Shown here piece after piece: positions 29,644 through 40,599 of a stretch of DNA of 64,000 nucleotides (positions within the stretch are counted from its first letter, which is position 1; every line of letters begins with the position of its first letter). Below the pieces are notes generated by a model. That model searched no databases. It was not told the origin of the DNA and saw only the letters and a list, made by a program, of their open reading frames with translations. Position numbers and translations under genes: made by a program. The DNA is taken from the NCBI GenBank assembly GCA_963575745.1, contig CAUYUJ010022054.1, forward strand, positions 65,231 through 129,230, written 5' to 3'. The stretch comes from Prorocentrum cordatum. Its lineage: Eukaryota; Sar; Dinophyceae; Prorocentrales; Prorocentraceae.

Positions 29644-31376
29644 ATGGCTGTCAGGGCACTCGCCCTGTTGCTGGCGCTCGGCGCAGGTGTCGCCGGAGCG
29701 GCGGAGTATGACAATGTCGACGTAGCCAGCCTCGCATCGGAACTGGAGGACGTGCTGAACAAGTCGGAGTACAAGGAGATGAAGGCGGAGAAGAAGGAGG
29801 ACAAGAAGGAGCTGCAGCTCGCGTTCTGCGTCATCGACGCCATCCAGGCGGCGGTGTCCCTCGGGCAGGCCGGCGTGGGCATCACCGAGGCGACGCATTC
29901 CTGCAAGCCGAAGAAGGACCCCGCGACGGGCAAGTACAGGGTGCCCAAGGGCAAGGAGTCGAGAGCCAAACCACGGCGGGCGGTCAGGAATATTTTGGCT
30001 TCGCGCGTCGCGCCGCCAGTTCTGGCCCGCCACGCTTCGGCGAGGCACGCTGTCCACGTCCTCGTCTCCAGGCGTCCATGCCCCTGGCCTGTCCCAGCCT
30101 CCTGCCTCGCAGCGCGGAGCGCCACGCCATCCACTCGAAAAGGGCGCAGCGTGTCGCTTGGGCCGCCGCCGCGACGCGCTGAGCAAAAGTTCCCGACCGG
30201 AAGCGCAATCTCTCGGAGCTTTGCGCGGACCTCTTGGATCGGCGCTGGCCCCCCCCACGTTTTGGCGCGCTGAGCGCGCCCAGGGCTGGCGCCGTAGGCG
30301 CCGCCAGGGGCCCCCCAGCGTAGATCCGAGAAGTCCGCGCGGAGCTCCGAAAGTGCGTGGTCATCCCGCTTTGCCTGCCCCCAGAGGAGGCCGCCTGCGC
30401 GGAGACCATCACCTTCATCATCACCACCTTCGGCCACGTCGCCGTGTTCCTGTCGGGCGCCGCCTCCCAGTGCGCCGAGTCGATCAACTTCCAGTCGTAC
30501 TGCGCTCAGGACGTCACGGACATGATCACCGGCCTCTCGCTCATGGCGGAGGCGGGCTCCGGGATGGCCGCCAACTGCAAGGGAGGGGCGGACTACAACA
30601 AGTACGACAAGGAGAACGCCGTCGACGCCGACGGGAGGCGCCTCGGCAGCAACCTCTCGCTGGCCCTGGTGCCCTCGGCGGAGGACGCGAGGCTTCTCGC
30701 CGCAGCCAAGGAGAAGTCGCAGGAGGAGAAGAACATCGCCATCGGGATGTGCGTGTTCGACGTGCTGCAGGCTGCGATGTTCTTGGCGCGCGCGGGCGCC
30801 CTCATCGAGGAGGTGATCTATACGTGCAAGGAGACAGAGCGGGTCGAGTACACATATGAGAAGGAGCAGGCTATGAAGTCGGACGGGAAGGAAGTTGGAA
30901 GTCTGGGTTCGGTGAACAAAGTCGCGACGAGCTTGAAGGAGAAATCTCTGAAGGCCGCCCAGGAGTATTTGGACGAGGCGGAGAATAATTTGCCGGAGGG
31001 AGAGGAGGACGCACGCAGGCTCGGCGCGCTTGGGAAGTCGCCGATCTTCAACATCACCGTCGCAGACAAGAAGCATGCACAGCGGATCTGTGCCGTCAAC
31101 GTGCTCCACTTGATCTCGTCGTTCGCCTACGTTGCCTCTTTCCTGTCTTTCTCTGCCGCCAAGTGCGCCGAGACGAAGAGCTACAGCGCCGCTTGCGCCG
31201 GAGGCATCATCAACGTGATCACGAGTCTGACAATCGTGTCGGCGAGCGCCATGGATTTTGAAAACTCCTGCGCACAGGTCGGCAAGAACAACACCAACAA
31301 GAGCCACTTCGAGGAAAACCCCTCCGCGCGGCGCCTCAGAGAGGCCACTGAGGCGCTGGCCAACCTGGTCGTGTGA
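29644..31376 (+). CDS. Two-exon gene, secreted or membrane Cys-repeat protein (432 aa)
   Basis: Exon 1 begins at the ATG at 29644 with a signal peptide (MAVRALALLLALGAGVAGAA, cleavage near AEYD). Exon 2 runs to TGA at 31374-31376. Best junction: exon 1 ends 29950, intron 29951-30384 (GC-AG), phase 1; a GT donor at 29983 with acceptor at 30386 also keeps frame. The mature protein repeats a ~90-residue module about three times: a hydrophobic helix after a Cys (FCVIDAIQAAVSLGQAGVGI; ACAETITFIITTFGHVAVFL; ICAVNVLHLISSFAYVASFL) with a second Cys-containing helix behind it (SQCAESINFQSYCAQDV; AKCAETKSYSAACAGGI). Charged linkers with LPEGEEDARRLGALG separate modules. Similar Cys/helix repeats are, to my knowledge, common in dinoflagellate proteins of unknown function. 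GC3 is very high in both exons. SL relics lie ~65-100 nt upstream. Confidence 0.8.
30216..30358. mobile_element. Inverted-repeat element related to R4, inside the intron
   Basis: Outer arms: CGGAGCTTTGCGCGGACCTC (left) against GTCCGCGCGGAGCTCCG (right), continuing through GGATCGGCGCTGG/CCAGCGTAGATCC. Two inner hairpins: GGCGCGC/GCGCGCC and TGGCGCC/GGCGCC. Same three-stem plan as 9959-10155. The right end lies ~25 bp before the 3' splice site. Confidence 0.78.
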
Positions 31377-31401
31377 AGGGGGGTGGAGGAGGTGGTGTTA
31401 A

Positions 31402-31556
31402 GTCGGGCCTGTCCCTCTACAGGAGGAATATGCAAAAACAGTCCCGAAATAGTCCGGGGGCCACCTTTGTAAGCATGCTTGACTATTTTTGAATCGTTTT
31501 TGTGGTATCTCTATTTTTTTTGGCCAACATTTCCCCTGTAGGCGGACATGCTCGAC
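31402..31556. mobile_element. Inverted-repeat element R2, copy 2
   Basis: Ends GTCGGGCCTGTCCCTCTACA and the complement TGTAGGCGGACATGCTCGAC; AT-rich interior of ~110 bp similar to 47141-47297. It begins 26 bp after the stop codon of the 29644 gene, so it probably lies in the 3' UTR. Confidence 0.8.
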
Positions 31557-31746
31557 CTTAGGATGGTGTGGAGGTGGCCAAAGCTGTTGCCCCTCGCTGC
31601 CAGCCGCGCGGCCGCTCCCTCGGCGCGCCCGCGCGGCGGTCGGCGCTCCGATCCGAGGGCCCGCCCTGCCGACGCCGGAGAGGCGCACGGTGCCGTCTCT
31701 CTCTCGAGCAGCGGCGACGGCGTCCCGGCTCGCCTCCTGAGGCCTA

Positions 31747-31910
31747 CACCTTAGGCGATGCTTAAGAAAACTTAAGTTTTCGGCCAGAGTCTCGATTATT
31801 CTTAATTTTTCAATGTAAATCCCAAGATTTTGACAGAAGTTCTGGGTTTTCCTCAATTTCTGAGACTATGAATTTCTTAACCCATGATTTCTTAAGCATC
31901 TCGCAGGGTG
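31747..31910. mobile_element. TA-flanked inverted-repeat element, 164 bp
   Basis: Ends CACCTTAGGCGATGCTTAAG and CTTAAGCATCTCGCAGGGTG, with TA on each side (31745-31746, 31911-31912). AT-rich interior. Size and TA flanks fit a Tc1/mariner-type MITE. Confidence 0.72.
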
Positions 31911-31912
31911 TA

Positions 31913-32700
31913 CCGAGGAATATCCTGGTGGCCTTCTGAGGCCTGCACGAGGCGCTCTCAGACCATTTCCGGCCGGGACGTTTTTTTGTTCAACACGTCA
32001 GGTTCAGGTTCTGAGAGCATGGCTTCTGGTTCTTGGAGCAGTTTTGGGTTCTAAGAACATTTCGTGGTAGGCCTATAGGAATTCCGGGACGGTCGGTCCC
32101 TGCTCAGCTTTCGGTGTCACGGAGGCGGCGTCGTTCGACTATGTACATTCTAATTGTCTTTTCAAAGCACATTCTAATTGTCTTTTCAAAGCAAGTTGTT
32201 TCGAGAGCAGCACTCGAAGTGGCGGGCTCGATGGGGAGGGATGGGCACAGATCGATGATTCCCAGTGTTTTTTCACTGATTCTCGCGTGGTCGTCTGCTC
32301 TGCTTCAGACGCTGGGAGACGGCACAAGAAGCGTGCGAGAGAGCACCAACAAACTCCAAGAGGGCACCAAAACGAGCATCGACACCCCAAGCTACCTTTA
32401 TGAATACGACCACTACTACCACTTCTACTACTTTCACGACCACTAGTACTACTACTACGACTACGACTACTACTGCTACTTTTTCTAGCCAGGTCTTCGA
32501 GTGTTCTTTCCACTAGTAATAGTACTACTACCACTACTACCAGCACTACTACCACTACTACTACTACGACGCCCCGACAGGGCCCCACGGAGGCCTCAGC
32601 GAGGGCCCCCCTACACGGCCGCAGCCAGCAGGCTCCCGGAGAGAGAGAGCTTTCCGGAAACGTGAGCGTCGCCGCCGGTCATCGGAGCGAGAGGTCCGCG
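31913..32700. other. No gene seen; ACT-rich repeats
   Basis: A short duplication (ACATTCTAATTGTCTTTTCA twice at ~32143-32188), degenerate ACTACT/CACTAC repeats at 32405-32575, and CCAAGAG motifs. No coding signal. Confidence 0.5.
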
Positions 32701-34450
32701 TCGTTGCCTTCCAGAAACGTAGGAGTAGGGTCTCAAGCCTTGTCACGTTGTTGCTAGTTCCGCTTGCCGGCGCTCCGGCACTGCCCAAGACGATCCCCAT
32801 ATTGCAACAAAGCGGCCCAAGAGGGCGCCAAGGCGGCCCAAGAGGCGGCCAATGGCCTGATAGGCCCCAGTTCGGCTCCCCGAATGAGCTTCGACACATT
32901 TCAAAGGCTCAAGAGGCGGCCGAGGAACCCCAAGATTGCCACCCAAACGAGCCTCGACAACCCGAAAGGGCCCAACATAGGCTTTCACGATGGCCCCAGC
33001 ACGGGCGCAATCAGCAGGTGCCCCGAACGCCTTCCAGAAACGTGACTGTCGCCGCCAGGCCGAGGAAGTGAAATCCCACGGCCACAACCATCATGTCTTC
33101 CCAGAGGCCTCCCCGGGAACGTGATTGTCGCTGCAAGTCATTGGAGAAGCATTCGGGTTTCAAACAGTCTCCTGTTGTTGCTCGTTTCGCTTGCCGACGC
33201 TCCAACAGTGCCAAAAACTTTCCTCAGCTTGCACCAAAGCGCCCTAAGAGGGCGGCAAGGCAGCCCAGGGGCGGCCCCTCTGGTCCAAGCAAGACGGCCC
33301 CCCAAATGAGCCCCGACACTTTTGAAAGGGCCCAACAGAGGCCTCTGCAAGGGCTCCAACACGGCCGCAACCATCAGGTTCCCCGAAAACCTTTCGGGAA
33401 CGTGGTTGGCGCCGCCAGTTCGAGGACATGAGTCCCACGGTCGCAACCATCATGTCCCCAGAAGCCCTTCGGGAACGTGATTCTCGCCGCACGGAGAAGG
33501 AGTAGGGTCTCAAGCATTGTCACGTTGTTGCTAGTTCCGCTTGCCGGCGCTCCAGCACTGCCCAAGACGATCCCCATATTGCAACAAAGCGCCCCAAGAG
33601 GGCGCCAAGGCGGCCCAAGATGCGGCCACTCTGGTCCAAGAGGCCCCTGTACGGCTCCCCGAATGAGCTTCGACACATTTCAAAGGCTCAAGAGGCGGCC
33701 GAGGAACCCCAAGATTGCCACCCAAACGAGCCTCGACAACCCGAAAGGGCCCAACATAGGCTTTCACGATGGCCCCAGCACGGGCGCACTCAGTAGGTGC
33801 CCCGAACGCCTTCCAGAAACGTGACTGTCGCCGCCAGGCCGAGGAAATGAAATCCCACGGCCACAACCATCATGTTTTCCCAGAAGCCTTTCCGGGAACG
33901 TGATTGTCGCTGCAAGTCATTGGAGAAGCATTCGGGTTTCAAACAGTCTCCTGTTGTTGCTCGTTTCGCTTGCCGACGCTCCAGCAGTGCCAAAAACGCT
34001 CCCCAGCTTGCACCAAAGCGCCCCAAGAGGGCGCCAAGGCGGCCCAAGATGCGGCCACTCTGGTCCAAGAGGCCCCAAGACGGCCCCCCGAATGAGCCCC
34101 GACATCCTTAAAAGGGCTCATCATGCGGCCGAGGAGCTCCAATTTTGCCAACCAGATAAGCTTCGACATTCCGAACAATAGCCCAACAGAGGCTTCCACG
34201 ATGGCCCCAACAATGCCGCAACCAAGAAGCCCTTCCGGGAGCATGCTTTTCGCCGCGCCTCATCGGAGAAGGAGTAGGGTCTCAAGCATTTGCCCGCTTT
34301 GCTTGTTCCGCCTGTCAACGCGCCAACACAACCCAAGGTGCCCATATTGCACCAAAGCGGCCCAAGAGGTCGCCAAGGCTGCCCAAAAGACGGCCAAGCT
34401 GGTTAACATGCCCCAAGACGGCCCAAGTGCTCTCTACAGGCGGCAAATTG
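32700..34450 (+). repeat. ~778-bp higher-order tandem repeat, ~2.2 copies
   Basis: Each unit has two diverged halves. Half 1 (32744 and 33521) has CACGTTGTTGCTAGTTCCGC and CGATCCCCATATTGC; half 2 (33121 and 33900) has GTGATTGTCGCTGCAAGTCA and GTTGTTGCTCGTTTCGCTTG. Both halves share a CGCTTGCCG-CGCTCC core and GCGCCAAGGCGGCCCAAGA spacers. A partial unit from ~34230 closes the array. No frame looks coding. Confidence 0.82.
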
Positions 34451-35510
34451 GGAGGAGGAAGAGGACGAGGAAACGGATGATGACGCCGAGAGGGAAACGG
34501 AGGGCGGAGGCAGGGGATGAGGTTGACAAAGAGGATGAGGATGAGGATGGGGACGGCGATGAGGACGAGGATGAGGAGCAGGCCCAGGGGGAGAGACACT
34601 AATAGTAACACTGCGACTACTATTCTGCTTATTATTAGTACTACTGAAAGTAATTTGATGCTGATGCTGATCATAATAGTTATAATGCCATTACGGATGT
34701 TATGATTAATATTTATAGTAATACGGAAACCCTTGACATTAGCAACAATAGTAATAATAGTACTGATCATGCCAAAAAAAACGTATAATAATTAGCTTGG
34801 CGAAGGACCCAACCACATGCAGTTGTGAATACCGCAATTGTGAATATCACCTTTGCCCGCGCTCCCTATGGGGCCACGATCCGTGCGAGGGGCGTGCAGA
34901 CATCCGTGGCGGGGCACACAACGCGAACGAAAACGATAGGTGTGTGTGTGTGTGTGCGAGAGACTGAGTGCGGGTGAGTCTGAGCGCGAGTGAGTCTGAT
35001 TGTGAATGAGTCTTCGCGCGCGTGATTCTACCTGCATAAATGTCGACGCCCATGTCGGCACGCCCCTCACGAGGATCGCGCACGCTTCCTTCCCGTTCTT
35101 TTTCTGCCTTTCTGGCCGTGCGCGACAATGTCCAAGGCTGCGGGCGCGGCGCCTCACGGAGTCCCCGCGACGCACGCCGGTCGCCCCGAAGGGGTCCCGG
35201 CGACGCGCGCGGGTCGTCCGCTGCGCGGAGCAGAATGAGAGAGCTATCTGGTTGGTTGATAGCGGGCAACGCTCTGGCTGCTGGGCAGAGCGTCGCCCGG
35301 GGCGACCGAGGCGGTGGGCAGAGCGCAGCATGGAGTTCCCGCGACGCGCGCTGGTCGCCCCGACAGGGTCCCAGCGACGCGCGCGGGTCGCCCGCGGCGC
35401 GAGGCCAAACAGTCAGACCGTCGAGAGACGGCGAGGCTCCTGCGGGCCGCTCCTCAGGTCAAGCCTCGGGGATAAACTCGGTGAAGCCCAGGACGGCCTC
35501 TCGGGCGTGC
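34451..35510. other. Mixed spacer: GAGGAT repeats, AT-rich patch, (GT)n and a direct repeat
   Basis: GAGGATGAGGA repeats at 34525-34580, an AT-rich patch with TAATAGT motifs (34600-34790), (GT)n at 34940-34958, and a ~75-bp direct repeat at about 35152 and 35330 with GTCCCGGCGACGCGCGCGGG. No gene seen. Confidence 0.6.
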
Positions 35511-35514
35511 CAAA

Positions 35515-36480
35515 ATGGGGCGGCGCCGCCATGCGAGTTCCACCAGTGGGATCATGGGTGGAACTCCCTATGAGGGAGGCGGCGACGCTATGCGAGTTCC
35601 ACCACTGGGACCTCAGGTGGAGCTCCCTATGGGGCCACAAGGCGTGTGATGGGGTGCGCCACAATGTGGCGGGGCCGCCATGCGAACCCTGCCATTGGGG
35701 CCTCCGGTGGAGCTCCCTATGGGGCCACGAACCGTGTGAGGGGTGCACCAACATGGGGCGGCGCCGACATGCGAACTTTGCCACTTGGGCTTGTGGTGAA
35801 GCTCCCTATGGAGCCTCGAAGCGTGTGAGGGGTGTGCCCAAATGGGGCGGCGCCGCCGTGCCAGTTCCGCCACTGGGACCTTAGGTGGAACTCCCTACGG
35901 GGCCACGACGCGTGTGAGGGTTGCCACAATGGGGCGGGGATGCCATGCGAGTTCCGCCACAGGGACTTCCGGTGGAACTCATTATAGGGCCACGAAGCGT
36001 GTGAGGGGTGTGCCAATATGGGGCGGGGATGCCATGCGAGCTCCGCCACAGGGACCTGAGGTGGAGCTCCCTATGGGGCCACGAAGCGTGTGAGGGGTGT
36101 GCCAAAATGGGGTTGGGATGCCATGCGAGTTCCACCACTGGGACTCTAGGTGGAGTTCCGGGATCGTGTGAGGGGTGTGCCAATATGGGGCGGGGATGCC
36201 ATGCGAGCTCCACTGGTGGGACCTTAGGTGGAATTCCGTATGGGGCCACGACACGTGTGAGGAATGTGCCACAATGGGGCAGGGATGCCATGCGAGTTCC
36301 GCCACAGGGACTTCAGGTGGAACTCCCAATGGGGTCACGAAGCCTGCGAAGAGTGTGCCAATGTGGGGTGGGGATGCCATGCGAGTTCCGCCACTGGGAC
36401 CGTTTGAGGGGTGTGCCAAAATGGGGCGGGGATGCCGTGCGAGTTCTGCCAATGGGACCTTAGGTGGGGCTCCTTATGGG
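35515..36480 (+). repeat. ~88-bp hairpin satellite, about 11 units
   Basis: Units near 35515, 35664, 35754, 35842, 35931, 36018, 36107, 36185, 36273, 36363 and 36420. Each has ATGGGGCGGGGATGCCATGC, then a hairpin GAGTTCCACC...GGTGGAACTC around ~12 nt, then CCTATGGGGCCACGA and GTGTGAGGGGTGTGCC. The hairpin arms stay complementary in most units although individual bases vary. Confidence 0.88.
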
Positions 36481-36656
36481 GTCACGAACCGCGTGGGGTG
36501 TGTGTGCCGAAACAGAGACATGCGGAGGGCGGAGGCAAAAAGGGGGAGGGAGGGGGGGCAGCGGGAGGATGAAGGAGACGCGGGGCGCTGTCTCTTCAAA
36601 ACGAGGACCCAACACCGCAGGATGGTTGGAAATAAACAGATGAATAATACGGTATG

Positions 36657-36820
36657 AGGAAACAATCAGTGGACCCCCCCCGCGCTTCCCAAACTCAAAG
36701 TTGACACGCGCGGGGAAGACTGCGGTCGAAGTGCAGCTCGATCAGCCCACCGCCAACACTGACTACTTTGGGGGTCATCGACATATGAATGCGGCATGCG
36801 TGCTCGCTTCTTTCTCCCGA
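36657..36820 (+). repeat. Dispersed repeat, copy 1 (copy 2 at 37672-37770)
   Basis: Shared blocks in order: GGAAACAATCA, CCGCCG/CCCACCGCC, TTTGGGGG or TTTGTGGGGG, CATCGACA-ATGAA-GCGGCATG, and a TCGCT...CTTCC tail. Confidence 0.65.
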
Positions 36821-37671
36821 AAACAATGGGCATGCCTCGGGGTAGGCTTCCAGGTGGACCCGCTCTGGGTGCTTCCCCTTGGCCCGCAGTCGGTGGCGCT
36901 GGGCGGCTGCGGCGAGGGGCGTGCCGCGGGCGTTCCGCGGGCCAGGCGGGGCTAGGCTTCGTCGCTTGGGCGCCGGGGCTGGCGGGGCCGCATCGGCTGC
37001 GGATTCTCGTGTGCAACCAGCTCCGGCCCTTCTGGGCTGGCCTTTGTCGTGCCCCACCTTTTTTCACGTATCGCTTTCATCGCTCGTCCCATCGGACTTG
37101 ATTTTTTACGTGTCGTATCGATCTTAGAAAGAGATCTAGTTCTTATCACTGAATCTCGTTCTCTAACGAGCGATCCGAGCGATCCATGAAACATATGGTT
37201 CGGTGGGGCGAGCGGTGTGAAAGACACGTGAAAGATACATGAAAGATACGGCGCCAGTGGACTGCGGCGCGCCTGGCGCGTCTGGCGCACTCGGCGCACC
37301 CGGCTGCGTGATTGTCATGGCGAGAACCCTGCGCATCCGCTGGATAATTTGCCCTTCGCGGCGCCCACCGGGCATGCGGCAGACTATCCTGGCTGGCCGT
37401 GCGTTTGGTGGCGGTGCGCGCAAGTAGTGCAAGAGGCCTGGTACCTTGAGCAGAATGGCCTACAGCGACGTTGGTGCCAAAGCAAGTGGGCAATAAGGGC
37501 CATGCCACGCACATCTTACTGGAGTTGCATGCTTGGATGCCCCCTTGCGACTGCCTCGCAACCCCCCTCCCAGGTGGCTTCGATGCCTTTTGGTCTCGCA
37601 GAAATCCGTTCCCGCAGATTCGCACAGTTCACTCGCACATGGCAGCGTAATCTAAGACATGCGACTGTATA
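36821..37671. other. GC-rich spacer with a degenerate inverted repeat, no gene seen
   Basis: 37060-37115 (TTTCACGTATCGCTTTCATC) pairs loosely with 37180-37250 (GTGAAAGACACGTGAAAGAT). Short frames such as 37349-37672 have no recognisable features. Confidence 0.45.
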
Positions 37672-37914
37672 AGGAAACAATCACTCGTTCAACCCGCCGC
37701 AAGCATTGACCATTTGTGGGGGGGCATCGACAGATGAACGCGGCATGAGTTTTCGCTCATTACTTCCGAGGCCTGTATCAATATAAGAAGATGAAATATT
37801 AGTGGGAGTAATATGAATAATGATAATAGTCATACTCATAACGTTACAAGACGAACGACAAACCATTTTTTGTAAGACGAAGAAGAAGAGGAGGAGGAAC
37901 TAAAGGAGGAGGAG

Positions 37915-38050
37915 GGTGAATACGTGTGTAAACCAGAGACTCATCAGCGATGTTGGAATAAACCCTCCTTCCAAGCCCACTCCTCATATGCCTCATACAA
38001 GGGTTCATTTCCACGCAGATATGTGTCCTTTTGTGTGCATGATGCAGCAT
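37915..38050 (-). repeat. Tail-only copy of composite repeat CR
   Basis: On the minus strand: TGGAAATGAACCCTTGTATG, GGAGGGTTTATTCCAACATC, GTTTACAC, then TCC-rich sequence (37910-37870). Same tail as 8100-8166 and 27600-27690. Confidence 0.75.
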
Positions 38051-38801
38051 GTTTCTGGTCCCAGGAAAGTCGAACAGAGCTTCCGGAGAAGCCCAAGACG
38101 GACCAAGAGAGTACCAAGAGGGCCCCGATGTTTTTCAAGAAGGCTCCAGGACGGCTCCAAGAGATCCCAAGAAAGCTTGAGGTGGTCCCCGAGAGGCTGC
38201 AAGAGAGTCCAAGTGACGACCCTGCTAAGGCCCACATGGCCCCAGACCAGCTCCAAGGAGGACGTGCAAACTTGGGGAAAGCTTCTTACACGGTGTTGTG
38301 CTGTGCGCCGAGTGGAGCACGTCCACCGCGCCGCCACCGAGTATCTCCTGGCTTTTCCTCCTCGTTGCACCCTCTTACGGCACTTTGGGCTGCGTATGAC
38401 TTTGGGAGCTCTCTGACAATGAGCTCCTTGAGTTTGTGATTGTTTCCAGCGTATCGCAGGCGAAGCTGCATCCATGAATCGAGTGATGTTGCGGCCCGGG
38501 TGGAGCACGTCCACATCGCCTGCACCTGTTTTTTGCCGCGTGGCATGTGCCTCCGTTGGTCCGCCAAAAGGGGGGCGGAAAGGATAGGAAATGAGAGGGC
38601 TTGCTGAACGCGGAGTGCACGGTTAAGGGTGATTCGGGTTCATCGCGTAGCATCCGTAGGGGCATAGAGGGGAGGTATCATATGCTGATTAATCATGATC
38701 GATCAGTATTTTTGCATTCTGATGCTGTAAACCCTAGACCATCGCCACATCTTGCTAGAGTCAGAGCGCGCACGAAGCGCGCAGGTGGTTTTAGTTTTTT
38801 T

Positions 38802-38836
<35 letters not shown>

Positions 38837-39032
38837 CTCTCTCTCTCTCTTTGAATCCCCTGGTTCTTTCGTTTGTTATATATATATATACCTCGTGGCC
38901 TTTGGCCCATCCCGACACCGTGCCTGGGTTGTGGGCATGAAGCCCATTGGGTGTTCGTTGGGATCTCGTGGGGGGCCTCTCGGAGGGCCGGCGCTGGACC
39001 AGATGTTCTGTGCGGCTTGAGGGCCGCCGCGC
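38051..39032. other. Spacer with CCAAGAG motifs and simple repeats
   Basis: GTGGAGCACGTCCAC occurs twice (~38311 and ~38499), itself a small palindrome. (TTTC)n, (TC)n and (TA)n lie at 38795-38892. No gene seen. Confidence 0.55.
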
Positions 39033-40415
39033 ATGGTGGCGGTCAAGACCGGTCTAGGCTACTTCCTGCTCTTCGGCTTTCTGTGCCAGTGCATGCGCGT
39101 CCTGCTTCCTGTGGAGCTGGTCTCGGGTGAGCTCATTGAGAAACTCAAGTTCTTCGATGGCGACGTCCTCATCATCACCGGATTGCAAGCCGATCGCCTG
39201 CTTGCGAGGGCCTACGGCTTTCCTTGTGAAGACCCGTCTGGGGGTGCGCAAGGTGTGCCGACCGCCGCCGCCGCTGCCACCGCGCCCCCTGGCTGCTGGT
39301 ACGGTGAACAGCTCGGCTGGCAAGGAGGTGCCGCGTTTTCCTACGCCGCCTACGCCCCCTCCGGCTTCTACGACGACGTCTGGGCTTCCCGTGAAGATCA
39401 AGCCCAAGTCCCAGCCCGCTCACATGAAGCGGAAGAGGAAGGGCAAGGGCAACGGCAAGGGCAATATGCACAAGCACAAGTTCAAGGATGGCAAGAAGGT
39501 GAAGAAGAAGCCCTCTTCCCACCACGCGAAGTCAGCGAAGAAGGTGCAGCTGAAGGAGAAGGTGATGCCTCCGACGCCGCCTCCTCCAGGCATCTTCGAG
39601 CTGAAGGACCCATACGCGAAGGTCTTGCACAGGAGCGTGCTCACCATACCTGGGCAAGCCAGCGCGATGACGAGTCCGAGCGTGCCGCCTCCTCCACCCG
39701 CTCCGCCAGGACGAATGGTGCGGACTCCACCTCAGCGACAGCGGCGGCCTCCTCCACCACCAAGGCCGCCGTAAAGCAGTTCAAGCAGGAGTTCACGACG
39801 GAGGAGCGTCAGGAGAGGAGGCGTTTACGACGTATGAGGAAGAAGGAGAAGAAGCAGGAACGCAAGGAGATGGAGGAGCTGAACGCTTTGGAGCAGCAGC
39901 TGAGGGCGTCGGCGCGTGCTGGCGAAGGCAGCCGCTGCGAGTACTACGTGCTGGATTCAACACTTGAGCAGGATGAAGAGGCAGAAGGTGACCAAGGTGG
40001 TGGTGCTGAGGGACCCGATGGCCTCGGATATTCTGCATTGCCTGGTTTGCGTCTTGGCGGTAAGGCTAGCGGCTGTCGTGCTGATGATCATGAGCAGCCT
40101 CTTCAGGAACGTGAAGGTGGGGAGCATGAGCATGCCCTTCGTGAAGGCGGTGGTAACTCCACCGATCGTGCGGATGGCGGTGTTCGTGACCTTTCCCCAC
40201 GCGATCTTTCGTCAGGAGGTGATCTTTTTCCTCGCGGCGGGAGCGATGCAGTGCCTGTCGGGGTCAACTTTTTCGGCCTGGGGCCCTCCTTTCCGGCTGA
40301 GTCTGTGGAGCTGCTCATGGATGGCAAGATCGACAAGAACGAGCTGTACCAGCGCGTCAGGTCGACCTTGAAGACCATGAGCTCGACGACTTCTTCGGCG
40401 TCATCTTCATCATAG
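39033..40415 (+). pseudogene. Frame-alternating coding region of unknown protein
   Basis: One frame is open from ATG 39033 to TAG 40415 (460 codons), but the coding signal (GC at codon position 3) lies in it only at 39033-39230 (MVAVKTGLGYFLLFGFLCQC, a signal-anchor-like start), 39775-39965 (KQFKQEFTTEERQERRRLRR, basic helical) and 40265-40415 (MDGKIDKNELYQRV). At 39240-39770 and 39970-40260 it lies in the next frame: proline-rich, then KRKRKGKGNGKGNMHKHKFK, then a hydrophobic stretch (CLVCVLAVRLAAVVLMIMSS). Repeated switching between the same two frames suggests indels in a decaying gene, short introns, or sequence error. Family not recognised. Confidence 0.45.
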
Positions 40416-40599
40416 GTCCGGCCGGTTTGCGAGAGGTTCTTCTCAGAGGCTATGTCCCATACCCTCGTCATACCAAGCTCGCCCAGTGCTTTTTGGAGGT
40501 GGTCTTCAACTACTGGGAGCCTCTTTCGGCTCAACCTCCCTCTTCCCTGCTCGGGCGCCTCCCCGGAAGTCGTGCGTTGCAGCGGTCCACAGCAAAAAA

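Noticed and set aside
35515-36480. CRISPR-like array
   Set aside because: The ~88-bp units are contiguous and similar throughout, with no unique spacers, and the genome is eukaryotic.
37060-37250. Mobile element with inverted ends
   Set aside because: The pairing is loose and no target duplication or second copy is visible, so I list it only as spacer content.
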